DNA of 64,000 nucleotides from positions 62,001 to 126,000 of the forward strand of contig CAKPCU010000001.1 in NCBI GenBank assembly GCA_934148015.1, given 5' to 3'. The DNA is from an uncultured Bacilli bacterium. GTDB taxonomy: Bacteria > Bacillota_I > Bacilli_A > RF39 > UBA660. Made by a program: the position numbers and the translations under genes. This document shows, piece by piece, positions 25,530 to 35,424 of this stretch; position 1 is the stretch's first letter; each line of letters begins with the position of its first letter. The notes under the pieces were generated by a model. That model made no database searches and was not told the origin of the DNA. It worked only from the letters and a program-made list of their open reading frames with translations.

Positions 25530-25650
25530 TGTAAAGTTTTGTCTAATTTTGTAATAATTTGTAAATATAGTTTACTACTTGTAATTATATGTGTTATATT
25601 TTAATTGTTGTGCAGAAGTAAAAAATTCTTATGAAAGGAAAAAAGAAACT

Positions 25651-25827
25651 ATGCACCGAGTTGAAAATAGTAGTAAAAGATTTTTATTAGAAATAATATT
25701 TTTCTTACTTCTATTATTTTGTACAATTTTTATATATTTTGAAAATTATATGATAATAGATGCAATGTATTTTACAGCAGTGTTAGTATTACTCATTAGA
25801 TTTATATTTTTGAAATTATATCATTAA
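25651..25827 (+). CDS. small membrane protein of unknown function
   Basis: This is a 58-aa protein I do not recognise. It opens MHRVENSSKRFLLE, followed by two hydrophobic segments (about 13-30 and 36-54) with a short FENYMIID link. The GAAAGGA ribosome-binding site lies 12 or more nt upstream, rather far. It sits alone between spoVT and tatD and ends inside a strong terminator hairpin. In Bacillus this place holds spoVB-like genes, but this protein is far too small. Function unknown. Confidence 0.6.
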   Translation: MHRVENSSKRFLLEIIFFLLLLFCTIFIYFENYMIIDAMYFTAVLVLLIRFIFLKLYH

Positions 25828-25852
25828 TCAAAAGATTATGATATAATTTTTT
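25813..25852 (+). terminator. Terminator after the 58-aa membrane gene
   Basis: A long stem (AATTATATCATTAATC with GATTATGATATAATT, one bulge) with an AAAA loop, then a T run; it includes the stop codon. Confidence 0.75.
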
Positions 25853-26000
25853 GTATATAAGAAAAGTGAAATAAAATTAAAAATAAATGATAAAAACTAA
25901 AAGAACATTATGGTGGATATTACATAAATTTAATTATATTTAAAATAAAAATTTGAAACTTATTAATTTTTGTTCTTTTGTTATAATGGAGGTGTCATAT

Positions 26001-26753
26001 TTGTTAATAGATTCGCATTGTCATATTTTGAGTTCAGAGTATAAGAATCCAAAAGATATAATAGAAAATAGTAAGCTATGTGGTGTAGATAAAATGATTA
26101 TTAATGGATTTGATTTAGAAAGTAGTAGGGAAGCTATTACATTAGCTAACAATTATGATTACGTATATGCATCTATTGGTATAGGACCTGAAAATATTGA
26201 TAATATATGTGAGAATGACTTCTTAGAATTTGAAAAATTAATAAATAAAGGTAAAATAGTTGCTATAGGTGAAATAGGTCTTGATTATTATTGGACTAAA
26301 GAAAATAAGGAAAAACAAATATATGTATTTGAAAATATGTTAGCTTTAGCTAAAAAATATAATTTACCTGTTATAGTACATTGTAGGCAGGCAATAAAAG
26401 ATACGTATGAATTATTAAAGAAATATAAAATAAATGGTATATTACATTGCTTTTCGGGTAGCGCAGAGTCTGCAAAGGAATTTATTAAATTAGGTTTTTT
26501 AATTGGAATAGGGGGAGTAGTTACGTTCAAAAATGCTAAGGAGATAAAAGAGATTGTAAAAGAAATAGATTTAAGTAATATTTCTCTAGAAACAGATAGT
26601 CCTTATTTATCACCAGAACCCTTAAGAGGAAAGGTTAATGTACCTAAAAATATAATATACGTAGCAAGAAAAATTGCTGAGTTAAAAAGTGTTAGTTTAA
26701 AAGAGGTTTTAGAGGTAACTTCTTCCAATGTGACCAGTAAATTTGACTTATAA
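26001..26753 (+). CDS. tatD: TatD family metal-dependent DNase
   Basis: TatD proteins are TIM-barrel metal-dependent 3'-5' exonucleases. The 250 aa show the metal ligands in DSHCHI (N-terminus), GEIGLDYYW (about 86), VIVHCRQA, LHCFSGS and ETDSPYLSPEPLRGK. I place the start at TTG 26001, six nt behind the strong GGAGGTG. A longer frame exists upstream but contains that ribosome-binding site. metG, usually upstream in Bacillus, is absent. The 3D-domain gene comes next, as yabE does in Bacillus. Confidence 0.92.
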   Translation: MLIDSHCHILSSEYKNPKDIIENSKLCGVDKMIINGFDLESSREAITLANNYDYVYASIGIGPENIDNICENDFLEFEKLINKGKIVAIGEIGLDYYWTKENKEKQIYVFENMLALAKKYNLPVIVHCRQAIKDTYELLKKYKINGILHCFSGSAESAKEFIKLGFLIGIGGVVTFKNAKEIKEIVKEIDLSNISLETDSPYLSPEPLRGKVNVPKNIIYVARKIAELKSVSLKEVLEVTSSNVTSKFDL

Positions 26754-26807
26754 GTGTATTTATGGTAGAATTAAGACCGAATCTTAAAAGATTTATGAGG
26801 TGGAAAA

Positions 26808-27434
26808 GTGAAAAATTTAAATAGAAAAATTAAATTTGCCATAATCATTTCATGTATTTGTTTAGTGGCATTAATTTGTTTTTCAAAAGTAGGAATATTA
26901 TTTACGTCAAGTAATGATAATATTATAACTGTTTCAACTACTAATAAAACTTTTGATCCAAAAAGTTATGTTGCTTCTGTAGCTAGCATAAATAAAGAAA
27001 AACATATAGAAACTAGTACAACAGAAACAACAATAAGTACAACAACGAATAGTACTACTACAACAATTCAAACTACAACTACAACGGTGAAGACAACTAC
27101 ATTACCAGCTAATGATTGGACCGGGGATGTTTTATCTAAAAGTAAAGGTGCAATATATGGGCCATCTGGTAAAGAGACATATTATAATTTAGATATGTCT
27201 CGGGTTGTTAGAGCAATGAGACATGCTGGTTACTCTGAAGAGGAATACCCATATTGGATTCGTGAAGATGGTGTTAAAATGCTAGGTAGTTATGTTATGG
27301 TAGCTGCAAATTATGAAATTCGTCCAAAAGGAACTATAATACAAAGCTCACTTGGATATGCAATAGTTTGTGATACTGGGGGTTTCGCTAGAAATAATCC
27401 AACACAATTAGATATTGCTGTTTCATGGAGATAA
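26808..27434 (+). CDS. anchored 3D-domain cell-wall protein (YabE position)
   Basis: The 208 aa have an N-terminal membrane anchor (about 9-32), a Thr-rich linker (about 64-101, mostly Thr with Ser/Val), and a C-terminal 3D domain with KGTII, CDTGGFA and QLDIAVSW, where the three Asp and barrel core are seen. 3D domains act on peptidoglycan as lytic transglycosylase-like modules. In B. subtilis yabE (G5 plus 3D domains) stands at the same spot between tatD and rsmA, but this protein lacks G5. The start is GTG 26808 behind GAGGTGG. The linker probably crosses the wall. Confidence 0.8.
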   Translation: MKNLNRKIKFAIIISCICLVALICFSKVGILFTSSNDNIITVSTTNKTFDPKSYVASVASINKEKHIETSTTETTISTTTNSTTTTIQTTTTTVKTTTLPANDWTGDVLSKSKGAIYGPSGKETYYNLDMSRVVRAMRHAGYSEEEYPYWIREDGVKMLGSYVMVAANYEIRPKGTIIQSSLGYAIVCDTGGFARNNPTQLDIAVSWR

Positions 27435-27437
27435 TAA

Positions 27438-27482
27438 AAAAGAAACAAATAATAAGCTTATGGTTTAATTATTTGTTTTTTA
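27438..27482 (+). terminator. Terminator after the 3D-domain gene
   Basis: ACAAATAAT and ATTATTTGT form a stem with a 14-nt loop, followed by T6. Confidence 0.65.
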
Positions 27483-27497
27483 GATTAGAGGTTACAT

Positions 27498-28313
27498 ATG
27501 AATACAAAACAAATATTACAAAGTAACAATTTTAAATTTAAAAAAAAGTTTGGACAAAACTTTTTATTAGATGATAATATACTAAATAACATAGTATCAC
27601 TAGGTAGTTTAGATGATGATACACTAGTAATTGAAATTGGAGTTGGAGCTGCTGCACTTACTAAGAAAACTAGTAAAAAAGCAGGATATGTATTAGGTTA
27701 TGAAATAGATAGTACCCTAAAAGAACCGTTAAATGAAATTTTAAAAGATTATAATAATATAAATATTATATATGATGATTTTTTAAATAGAAACATAAAA
27801 GAAGATATAAAAAAATATAATTATAAAAAAATAGTAGTAGTAGCAAATTTACCATACTATATAACAACTCCTATAATAACTAAATTTATAGAAGAAAAAA
27901 TAGATGTATCTAGTATAATAGTAATGGTACAAAATGAAGTTGCAAATAGGTTTTCTGCATCAGTTAAGACAAAAGAATATAACTCTCTTACTATATTTTT
28001 AAATTACTACTTTAATATTAAAAAAGCATTTTTTGTTTCAAGAAACGTTTTTTACCCAAAACCAAATGTTGATTCTGCAGTAGTAGTATTTACCAAGAAA
28101 GAAGATAAGCTTTATGTAAAAGATGAAGATAAATTCTTTAAATTAGTAAAAGATTCTTTTAAACAAAAAAGAAAAACATTAAAAAATAATTTAAAAGACT
28201 ATAATTTAGAAAATATAAATAGTACTTTAAAAAAATATAATAAGGATATAAATTGCAGGGCAGAGAGTATTACAATAGAAGAATTTGCTGATATATCAAA
28301 TAATTTAAATTAA
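27498..28313 (+). CDS. rsmA: 16S rRNA dimethyladenosine transferase RsmA/KsgA
   Basis: RsmA dimethylates A1518 and A1519 near the end of 16S rRNA. The 271 aa begin with KKFGQNFLLDDNI (about 14-26). EIGVGAAALTK is motif I (usually GxGxG; here GVGAA), and NLPYYITTPI is the catalytic motif IV. A helical C-terminal domain follows. The ATG at 27498 follows TTAGAGGTTACAT. It stands before yabG as in Bacillus; rnmV, usually just upstream, is absent. Confidence 0.94.
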   Translation: MNTKQILQSNNFKFKKKFGQNFLLDDNILNNIVSLGSLDDDTLVIEIGVGAAALTKKTSKKAGYVLGYEIDSTLKEPLNEILKDYNNINIIYDDFLNRNIKEDIKKYNYKKIVVVANLPYYITTPIITKFIEEKIDVSSIIVMVQNEVANRFSASVKTKEYNSLTIFLNYYFNIKKAFFVSRNVFYPKPNVDSAVVVFTKKEDKLYVKDEDKFFKLVKDSFKQKRKTLKNNLKDYNLENINSTLKKYNKDINCRAESITIEEFADISNNLN

Positions 28314-28341
28314 AATTAAACAGTAATGTTTAGTTTTTTTT
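28314..28341 (+). terminator. Terminator after rsmA
   Basis: AATTAAACA pairs with TGTTTAGTT (one wobble) with a GTAA loop, then T7. Confidence 0.65.
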
Positions 28342-28367
28342 TACATATAATTTCTTAGGTGATAAAT

Positions 28368-29111
28368 ATGTTTAAAATAAATGATTTAGTTTCTAGAAAA
28401 TCTCATGGCAATGATGTTGTATTTAAAATAGTTGAAATAGATGGTGAAATAGCATATTTAACTGGAATAGATATTAGATTATGTGCTGATAGTTTTTTAG
28501 ATGACTTAGTTCTAGTAGATAGATTATCTAACAGTGATGATAATTTTTATAAAAAAATAAACGAAATAAGGAATTTTTCACGAAGTGATTATTTTTATTT
28601 ACCAGGTAAAATACTTCACATAGATGGGGATAAGGAGTATTTAGATAGATGTTTAGAATTTTATAAAAAAGCTAATGTTTTAGCATTTGGAGTATATTCT
28701 CCAGAAAATAAAATGCCAGAAAATATAGAAAAGTATTTGGAAGATATTAATCCAGATATTGTTGTTATAACAGGACACGATTCCAAAATAAAAAATAATT
28801 CTACATATTTTTGTGAAGCTGTTAAGGTATGCAGAAAATATCAAAAAGATTATGATAAATTAATAGTTATCGCAGGAGCTTGCCAATCAGAATATGAAAA
28901 TCTTATAAAATCAGGAGCTAATTTTGCTTCTAGTCCTAAAAAAATTAATATACATGCACTTGATCCAGCTATAATAGCACTTTGTCTTAGTTTAACTGAT
29001 AAGGATAATGAAATAGATTTGTTATCTCTTTTAGATAAAACTAGTAATGGTAAAGATGGATTTGGTGGTGTAAAAACAAAAGGTGTTATGACAACGGGAT
29101 ATCCAAGATAA
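28368..29111 (+). CDS. yabG: sporulation protease YabG
   Basis: YabG is a sporulation-specific protease (family U57) that trims coat proteins. The 247 aa open with FKINDLVSRKSHGNDVVFKI, contain LTGIDIRLCADSFLDDL (about 34-50), VVITGHDS, and a C-terminal part with GVMTTGYPR. The start is ATG 28368 behind TAGGTGAT; the GTG three codons upstream belongs to the ribosome-binding site. It is followed nine nt later by veg, the order seen in Bacillus. Length is slightly below the usual 280-290 aa. Confidence 0.9.
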   Translation: MFKINDLVSRKSHGNDVVFKIVEIDGEIAYLTGIDIRLCADSFLDDLVLVDRLSNSDDNFYKKINEIRNFSRSDYFYLPGKILHIDGDKEYLDRCLEFYKKANVLAFGVYSPENKMPENIEKYLEDINPDIVVITGHDSKIKNNSTYFCEAVKVCRKYQKDYDKLIVIAGACQSEYENLIKSGANFASSPKKINIHALDPAIIALCLSLTDKDNEIDLLSLLDKTSNGKDGFGGVKTKGVMTTGYPR

Positions 29112-29120
29112 GGAGGAGTA

Positions 29121-29327
29121 ATGATACAAGAAATAAAAAAATCAGTTTCATTATTAAAGGGTAAAAAAATAAAGATTTCTGTTGATGTAGGAAGAAATAA
29201 AAATGAAATATATGAGGGATATATAGAGTCAGTTTATAACAATATCTGGACATTTAAAACATCTATTGATGTAAAAAGTTTTGGTTATAATGATATATTA
29301 ATTGGTAATGTTGTAATAAGTTCATAA
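29121..29327 (+). CDS. veg: Veg family protein
   Basis: Veg is a small Gram-positive protein affecting biofilm genes in B. subtilis. The 68 aa follow the family pattern: IKKSVSLLKGKKIKISVDVGRNKNEIYEGYIESVYNN (the GR-K motif is diagnostic), then a C-terminal FGYNDILIGNVVIS strand. The ATG at 29121 follows AAGGAGGAGTA. It comes right after yabG, as in Bacillus, and is followed by a terminator. Confidence 0.85.
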   Translation: MIQEIKKSVSLLKGKKIKISVDVGRNKNEIYEGYIESVYNNIWTFKTSIDVKSFGYNDILIGNVVISS

Positions 29328-29345
29328 TATATGAGCTTTTTTTCT
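29318..29345 (+). terminator. Terminator after veg
   Basis: AAGTTCAT and ATGAGCTT form a stem (one wobble) with an AATAT loop, followed by T7; the stop codon is in the stem. Confidence 0.7.
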
Positions 29346-29416
29346 TTGTCTTATTGCATTTTTATTTCATTTATGGTTAAATTAAGATGTATAAGATTAT
29401 GATGGAGGGCTCTATT

Positions 29417-32400
29417 ATGAAACAAAATAAAGTAAATTTCCAAAAAATTAAAGATTGGTTTATTATTCAAAGAATAAGACTGCTTAATTTCATAAAAGAA
29501 CATAAATATGTTTCTGCAGGAATAGGTGTTTTTCTTGCAACCTGTATAATAGTTATTGTTGCATTTGCAAGTGACACAGATCCTTATGAAGGACAAATAA
29601 CTGTGGTTAGTGATGATAAAGTGGCTAGTGGTTATAAAAGTGCAACTATATCAAATTTATCTGCTGCTGAAGATGGTAATTATAAGGCAGACAGTTTTAC
29701 GCAAGTTTCATATAAGGTATCTTTTAAGTTAGCTTGTGATAGTTGTGGAACTGAAAAGCCTACAAATAGAAGTGTTATTATAACTGCGTCAATACCTAGT
29801 AATATAGATGCTAGTTGGGTTGTTCCAGATGATTTAGATGCTAAATTAAGTGTGGAAGAAAAAGATAGTTATAATACACTAACTATAAATATGTTTGATG
29901 TGGATGTTTCTGATACTATTATAGAGAAAACTATTTATTTAGATATTAAGAATGTATCTAATGGAACTGTACTAAAACCTACCATAAATATTAAAGAGTC
30001 AACGGCTCAAAGTGAAACATCTATAGATACTAGTAAAACACAAATAAAAGTTTCAAGTGAAGAATTATCGTTAACATCAAAAATCATAACGGGTTATAAA
30101 TATAAAGATGATTCTTATAATTACGCGCCATTTGGAATAATTCTAGGATACACATGTTCTTTAAATGATGGTAATTGCTTAAAAGGTAAATATATTAATC
30201 CAAATCAAACTATAGCTTTAAATTTAGAAGGCACAGCAGGAACTACATTATTAACTGAAGAAAATAAATATGGTGTATTTGACAGTAATGAAAATAGTGG
30301 AATAATTTCAAAAGATAAGATGCCAAATTACAAATTTGATTCATCACTAAATTTAAATGTGTATGATTCTGGAACAGTAGCTTCTTTATCAGGTCCTGAT
30401 TCTAGCTCTAACTTTGAATTAAAAATAAACGATCTTAAAACAAGTAGTAGTATATATTATCAAGATGGTGAGTTTGTTGGACTGGGTTCATATTATGTAA
30501 TAGCTAAAACAAATGGTGATAGTGTTACATTAAATGGTACAAAGATGGATAATTTAGATGAAGATAGTATAGGAACTCAAAAAATAACTTATACATTATT
30601 AAATGAGAATAATGAATCAACATTTGCATATGGTGAAGTTGCTTATTTAAATGCTGAATTTTCTCATTCTATTGATTCAGCTGCTAATCTTAAAGGTGTT
30701 ACAATATCAGTGCCAATAGACTCTAACTTTGTTCTAGAAAAATATGATTCTGAAAATGATTATTATATAAATAAAGAGTATAAGAACTATGTTGATGAAT
30801 CCGGAGAAGAACAGAATTTTGTAGATACTTTATATGAAACTTGTGAAGCTGGAGATGAACATTGTCTAAATGTAGATGAACCTGATAAACATGAAACTTC
30901 TACAACTTACGATGAAGCTATAAAAGATGATAAGATTATAAAAAAAATATATTTCATTTTACATGAGGTAAAAAAAGGTGTTCCAGTTAATATAAAATTA
31001 AGATTAAAAGTTAAAAATTATGCTAAAGATGGTGAAAATACATATAGTGATATAACTGCTTCAGCTGATACTGCTTTAAATTTAAAGCTTTCAGACCCTA
31101 GTAAATACATCATAACTCCATTTAAAATGAGAACAACAGCATCATTAAATGATAAAGGAACAAACACAACAGTTGATATAACAAATGGAGGTATGACTAA
31201 CGTTAAGCTTTATCCATCTTTATATGCACCATCTGTACGTTTAACACCAACATATATTCAAAATAACTATTATGATTATATACTCGTTCAAGTTGACTTA
31301 CCTGATGGATTAAACTATGTGGAAAATAGTAGTAATATAGAAAGTACATATTATAGTAAAAATAGAATAAATATTATGATAAGATATTTTGACTATAATA
31401 AATCTGTGGATTCTATTAATTTTAATATAATTCCTAATATAGATGTAAGTGGTGAAAAACAAATAAATATAAAATCACAGGCTGTATCTATAAGTGATGG
31501 CTCTATTTCAAATTTTAAAGCAGTTTTCATTCTTGGACAAATGATTGCAAATTCAGATATTGATGAGATATCTAATTCTAGTTATCTTACTGACTCTTTA
31601 AAAGATGCTTCAACCTTGAAAGAAAGAACAAGTACGCTTACTGTTAATTATTTATCATCGTCTAACAATTTAATTGCAAGAAACAATGCATCCGATACTT
31701 ATGTAAATCCAGATGAAAAATTTAGTTTTGAAACAGAATTGTATAATCCATCAAGTACTTCAAAATCAGCAAGTTTGATACTTGAAATGCCAAGCAATGA
31801 TAGTTCTAGCGAAACTTATACAGGAAGTTATTCTATATCAAATATTCCAAAAGATGCATTATGTGCTTTTGAATATAACAATATAGGTGATATAAAAGAG
31901 TGGAATGAATGTCCTGATGAACCTAATAATAGTAATGTTAAGTATATAAAAATAGATGATATTAATCTAGAGAGTAAAGCTATTCAAAAAATAGCTTTAG
32001 AATTAAATCCAGTTAATAATAAAGTGGGAGATAAATATAAATACACTTCTTATATTAAAGAGGATGCTGACTATAAAAAAATATCATCTACTACTGTATC
32101 TGTTTCCAAAATGAAAATTTCAGGAAATGTTTGGGAAGATTTTAATGGTGATGGTTTAATAGATGATGATGAAGAAAAAATTGAGGGAATTAAGTTATAT
32201 CTTCATAAGATAGAAAAAGATAATGAAACACTTGAAATAACAAGTGATGAAGTTGTAGCGACAACACTATCAAATTATAAAGGTGATTATGAGTTTTTAT
32301 CAACAGATGATGGTGGTGAAATAGAAGCTGGAAGTTATTATATAGAAGCAAGATTTTTAAAAGAAAAATATGGTTTAACTGCATATAGAGAAGATATAAT

Positions 32401-33022
32401 AAATAATTATAATAAATCTGTATTTAAATCTGCAACCATTAGTGAAGAAGATGAAGATTATGAATTATATGCTTCTGCCAAGACTGATTCTTTTGAGGTT
32501 ACTTTAAATACTAAAAAGATTAATGATATGAATTTAGGCCTATCTCTTAACAAAATATATAAAGTAAAGGTTTCAAAATATTTAACGAGAGCGGTTACAA
32601 CAAATGCACTTGGAATTTCCACAACAAAAGAGTTTGGGGATAAAGTAACCTTTGCAAAATTAGATGTTAAAGATATAAATAATCTAACTATAAAAGTTGT
32701 ATACACTATAGAACTTGAAAATACAGGATATTATCCTGGGTACATATATGCAATAGATGACTTTATTCCATCTGGTATGAGTTTCAATCCTAATTATGAA
32801 GAAAATAAAGGTTGGTCAGTTAAAGAAGAAGGAATATTACAAAATAATAGTTTAAAAGATACTTTAATAAAGGGCGGAGAAAAAAAATATGTTACTTTAG
32901 CCTTAGATATTGTAAGTAAAGAAGCTGGTACGTTTGTTAATTATGCTTCGGTATCAGAAGAAAATACGAAAATATTTTCTGATAACAATAGCTTATTAGA
33001 AAGTGGTGATATAAATGAATAG
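29417..33022 (+). CDS. large extracellular protein with SdrD B-like and DUF11-like domains
   Basis: This 1201-aa protein has a single N-terminal anchor (about 30-55, after a basic IIQRIRLLNFIKEHKY). A long beta-rich, Ser/Asn/Thr/Asp-rich extracellular part follows. Near residues 895-990 a SdrD B-like/CnaB module is visible: SGNVWEDFNGDGLIDDDE (calcium-type loop), IEGIKLYL, GDYEFL and YYIEARF. The last 130 residues (VVYTIELENTG, YAIDDFIPSGMSF, GTFVNYASV) resemble DUF11 repeats. There is no LPXTG motif and no C-terminal membrane helix. The start is ATG 29417 behind GGAGGG. It overlaps the next gene by 8 nt, so both are probably co-translated. It is likely a surface stalk or adhesin partner; exact function unknown. 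Confidence 0.78.
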   Translation: MKQNKVNFQKIKDWFIIQRIRLLNFIKEHKYVSAGIGVFLATCIIVIVAFASDTDPYEGQITVVSDDKVASGYKSATISNLSAAEDGNYKADSFTQVSYKVSFKLACDSCGTEKPTNRSVIITASIPSNIDASWVVPDDLDAKLSVEEKDSYNTLTINMFDVDVSDTIIEKTIYLDIKNVSNGTVLKPTINIKESTAQSETSIDTSKTQIKVSSEELSLTSKIITGYKYKDDSYNYAPFGIILGYTCSLNDGNCLKGKYINPNQTIALNLEGTAGTTLLTEENKYGVFDSNENSGIISKDKMPNYKFDSSLNLNVYDSGTVASLSGPDSSSNFELKINDLKTSSSIYYQDGEFVGLGSYYVIAKTNGDSVTLNGTKMDNLDEDSIGTQKITYTLLNENNESTFAYGEVAYLNAEFSHSIDSAANLKGVTISVPIDSNFVLEKYDSENDYYINKEYKNYVDESGEEQNFVDTLYETCEAGDEHCLNVDEPDKHETSTTYDEAIKDDKIIKKIYFILHEVKKGVPVNIKLRLKVKNYAKDGENTYSDITASADTALNLKLSDPSKYIITPFKMRTTASLNDKGTNTTVDITNGGMTNVKLYPSLYAPSVRLTPTYIQNNYYDYILVQVDLPDGLNYVENSSNIESTYYSKNRINIMIRYFDYNKSVDSINFNIIPNIDVSGEKQINIKSQAVSISDGSISNFKAVFILGQMIANSDIDEISNSSYLTDSLKDASTLKERTSTLTVNYLSSSNNLIARNNASDTYVNPDEKFSFETELYNPSSTSKSASLILEMPSNDSSSETYTGSYSISNIPKDALCAFEYNNIGDIKEWNECPDEPNNSNVKYIKIDDINLESKAIQKIALELNPVNNKVGDKYKYTSYIKEDADYKKISSTTVSVSKMKISGNVWEDFNGDGLIDDDEEKIEGIKLYLHKIEKDNETLEITSDEVVATTLSNYKGDYEFLSTDDGGEIEAGSYYIEARFLKEKYGLTAYREDIINNYNKSVFKSATISEEDEDYELYASAKTDSFEVTLNTKKINDMNLGLSLNKIYKVKVSKYLTRAVTTNALGISTTKEFGDKVTFAKLDVKDINNLTIKVVYTIELENTGYYPGYIYAIDDFIPSGMSFNPNYEENKGWSVKEEGILQNNSLKDTLIKGGEKKYVTLALDIVSKEAGTFVNYASVSEENTKIFSDNNSLLESGDINE

Positions 33023-35378
33023 AAAAATATTTAAGAAAATTACTATATTATTATTGGTTGTTTTTGCTACTTTCTTTTCTTTAAAAACAAAAATAAATGC
33101 TGTAACTACTTATAAGGCAGGTGGGTTATTACCATTTAGAAAAAGTTACTATGAAGCTAAAGAAGGCGGACCATATTATTATTATCTATGTTATTATTAT
33201 TGGAATGGTGCTAATTGTAATGAAAAAAGTAATAGTAAAACAGATGGTGATGTCCCAAGAAATGCATTTCAAAGAAAACTTCGAAACATAGGAATATACT
33301 ATATTTATACAGATAATGTATATGAACAAGCTTATTGTATTGAACCAGGTAGTGATATTCCATTTTCAGCTGCAAATCCAGATGGAAGATTTTATGATGC
33401 TACACCAATAGCAAATCCTAAAACAGGGGTTCATAACTTTGATCAAGTGCAGCAATTATTGACTTTTGCTCCAAAATTGGATACTTCTGTTCTTGGTAAT
33501 TTAATGGAACAGTTTAAAGATGTTAATGATTGGAAAAATCATAAAACCGGTTTATTTGAACCAGTATATGACGAAATATTTGCAGCTCAAGAAATTATTT
33601 GGGAACTTGTAACTGGACAAAGAGACAGCTTTAAGGCTGATGCACCTGAACGTGCTAATTATATGTATAGCTCAAATATAAATCAACACGATAGTTTTTA
33701 CAATGTAGTAATAAATAGTACGCAAAACAATGATTTAACAACTTTGCGAGGAGCATATAAAAACTTAAGAAAAGCTGCTCATAATGCATTTGAAGTATAT
33801 CCAGGTGATAGTGATAGTAATTATAGATTTTCATCAGATACAAAAACTTCAAGTAATACATATAAAATGAACTGGGATGATAATAAAAAGCAGTTTTATT
33901 TAAAGGTTGAAGACGAGAATGAAAATTATAAATATTGGGAGATAGATAAGGTTGGTTCTTCACTTAGTGCAACAATAACAAGTAATAAAATAATTGAAAT
34001 AATATCTAAAAGTTCTATATCAAAAGAAAATGCTGAAAAGGTTGGAATAAAAGTTAAAAATAACCACACAGCAAGTTCTAATGCTATAGCTTTTAAGCAG
34101 TTAAAAGATGAAAAAAACTACCAAAATGTAATTAAGGTTGTTGGAACTACAAAAAACAGTGCTATTTATGTTTATACTCCAAAATACCAATTAAAAGTGG
34201 TAAAAGTAGATGCTGATGATTCTGATACTAAAATAGAAGGTGCCAAATTTTATGTATGTAATAATTCTTTATGTGGTAGTTCTAATGCTATAGAAACTAT
34301 TACTACTAATGAAAATGGTGAAGCTACATGTAATAAATTAGAAAGACCAGGAACTTATTACATTAAGGAAGCTGAAGCACCAACTGGATATCTTTCTGAT
34401 GATAAAACATATAGTGTCCTTGTAACAAAGGAAAATGAAACTTATACATCTTCTTATGCAACACAAGAGATAAAAAATAAACAAAGTGAATTTACTTTAA
34501 ATAAAAAAGTTTGGGATGAGGATAGTGGATCAGAAATAACTCTCCCAGAAACTAGTGAATACGATGAAGAAGGTAATTATATAGGTCCAAAGTTTGTAGT
34601 TAGTTATGGTAAAAAATATTTAGTTTTTGATTCTACTGAAGATGGCGTATATACTTATAAAGACGAAGTTGACTCACTTGATGAAGCTACGAAATTAAAG
34701 ACATTTAACGGTTCATTTAAAATAACCAAAATGCCTAGTTGTAAGTATTATTTAACCGAACAGGAAGCACCAAAAGGACAAACACTTCCTAAAAATCCAT
34801 CTATAAATATAGATGTTTGTTCAGAGGGAAATGAAGCTAATTTTGTTAATGGATTTACAGGATTAGAATTTACTAAAAGAAGTGAAACTGGACAAGTATT
34901 GAGTGGCGGAGAATTTACTCTTCAAGTTAAGGAAAATAATTATTATAAAGATATACTATTAAAAGAGTCAAAACCTGGTTTGTATTACTATGAAAAAGGT
35001 TTGACTGAAGAAGATGAATCTGCAACTTATATATTTAAAACTGGTGATGGAACAGATATAAGTATTGGTAAAGCATTCTTTAAAAATTTACCTTCAGGAG
35101 AATATAGAATAATAGAGAAGTCTGCTCCAGATGGATATGAATTAATAGAAGATAAAGATTCAACATCAATAGTATCTATAAGCGATGCAAATAAGGATAC
35201 AAATTATACCGTTGAAATGGTAAATAGAAAAATTAATACTTCTGGTGGGGAGGCATCAGCTGAACTTGTTGTTACAATTACAACAGGAAGATTAATTATC
35301 AATTACGCTTTAGTAATTGGAGGACTAGTTGCATTATTAGTAATTATATATTTAGTAAGAAAGAAAATTAAGAAATAG
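33015..35378 (+). CDS. thioester-domain surface adhesin with SpaA-like repeats
   Basis: The 787 aa carry a signal peptide (1-29), then a thioester-type domain. Cys108 lies in YCIEPG and Gln192 in AAQEIIWEL, the pair expected to form the internal Cys-Gln thioester of TQXA/TED adhesins. Three SpaA/CnaB-like domains follow, each opening with a Lys strand and closing with an E-x-AP-x-G motif: KVVKVDADD to KEAEAPTGY (about 396-455), FTLNKKVWD to EQEAPKGQ (about 494-600), and LEFTKRSETG to EKSAPDGYE (about 620-715). A C-terminal helix (about 760-780) and RKKIKK tail anchor it. No LPXTG-like motif precedes that helix. Thioester adhesins bind host amines covalently in other Gram-positives; that role here is inference. 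Confidence 0.8.
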   Translation: MNRKIFKKITILLLVVFATFFSLKTKINAVTTYKAGGLLPFRKSYYEAKEGGPYYYYLCYYYWNGANCNEKSNSKTDGDVPRNAFQRKLRNIGIYYIYTDNVYEQAYCIEPGSDIPFSAANPDGRFYDATPIANPKTGVHNFDQVQQLLTFAPKLDTSVLGNLMEQFKDVNDWKNHKTGLFEPVYDEIFAAQEIIWELVTGQRDSFKADAPERANYMYSSNINQHDSFYNVVINSTQNNDLTTLRGAYKNLRKAAHNAFEVYPGDSDSNYRFSSDTKTSSNTYKMNWDDNKKQFYLKVEDENENYKYWEIDKVGSSLSATITSNKIIEIISKSSISKENAEKVGIKVKNNHTASSNAIAFKQLKDEKNYQNVIKVVGTTKNSAIYVYTPKYQLKVVKVDADDSDTKIEGAKFYVCNNSLCGSSNAIETITTNENGEATCNKLERPGTYYIKEAEAPTGYLSDDKTYSVLVTKENETYTSSYATQEIKNKQSEFTLNKKVWDEDSGSEITLPETSEYDEEGNYIGPKFVVSYGKKYLVFDSTEDGVYTYKDEVDSLDEATKLKTFNGSFKITKMPSCKYYLTEQEAPKGQTLPKNPSINIDVCSEGNEANFVNGFTGLEFTKRSETGQVLSGGEFTLQVKENNYYKDILLKESKPGLYYYEKGLTEEDESATYIFKTGDGTDISIGKAFFKNLPSGEYRIIEKSAPDGYELIEDKDSTSIVSISDANKDTNYTVEMVNRKINTSGGEASAELVVTITTGRLIINYALVIGGLVALLVIIYLVRKKIKK

Positions 35379-35424
35379 CATCTTTTAATTTTATGATACA
35401 ATGTAATTGATAGGAGTTGATATA

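Noticed and set aside
27000..27115. ACA/ACT repeats as a CRISPR or tandem DNA repeat
   Set aside because: They encode the Thr-rich linker of the 3D-domain protein; no regular repeat-spacer pattern.
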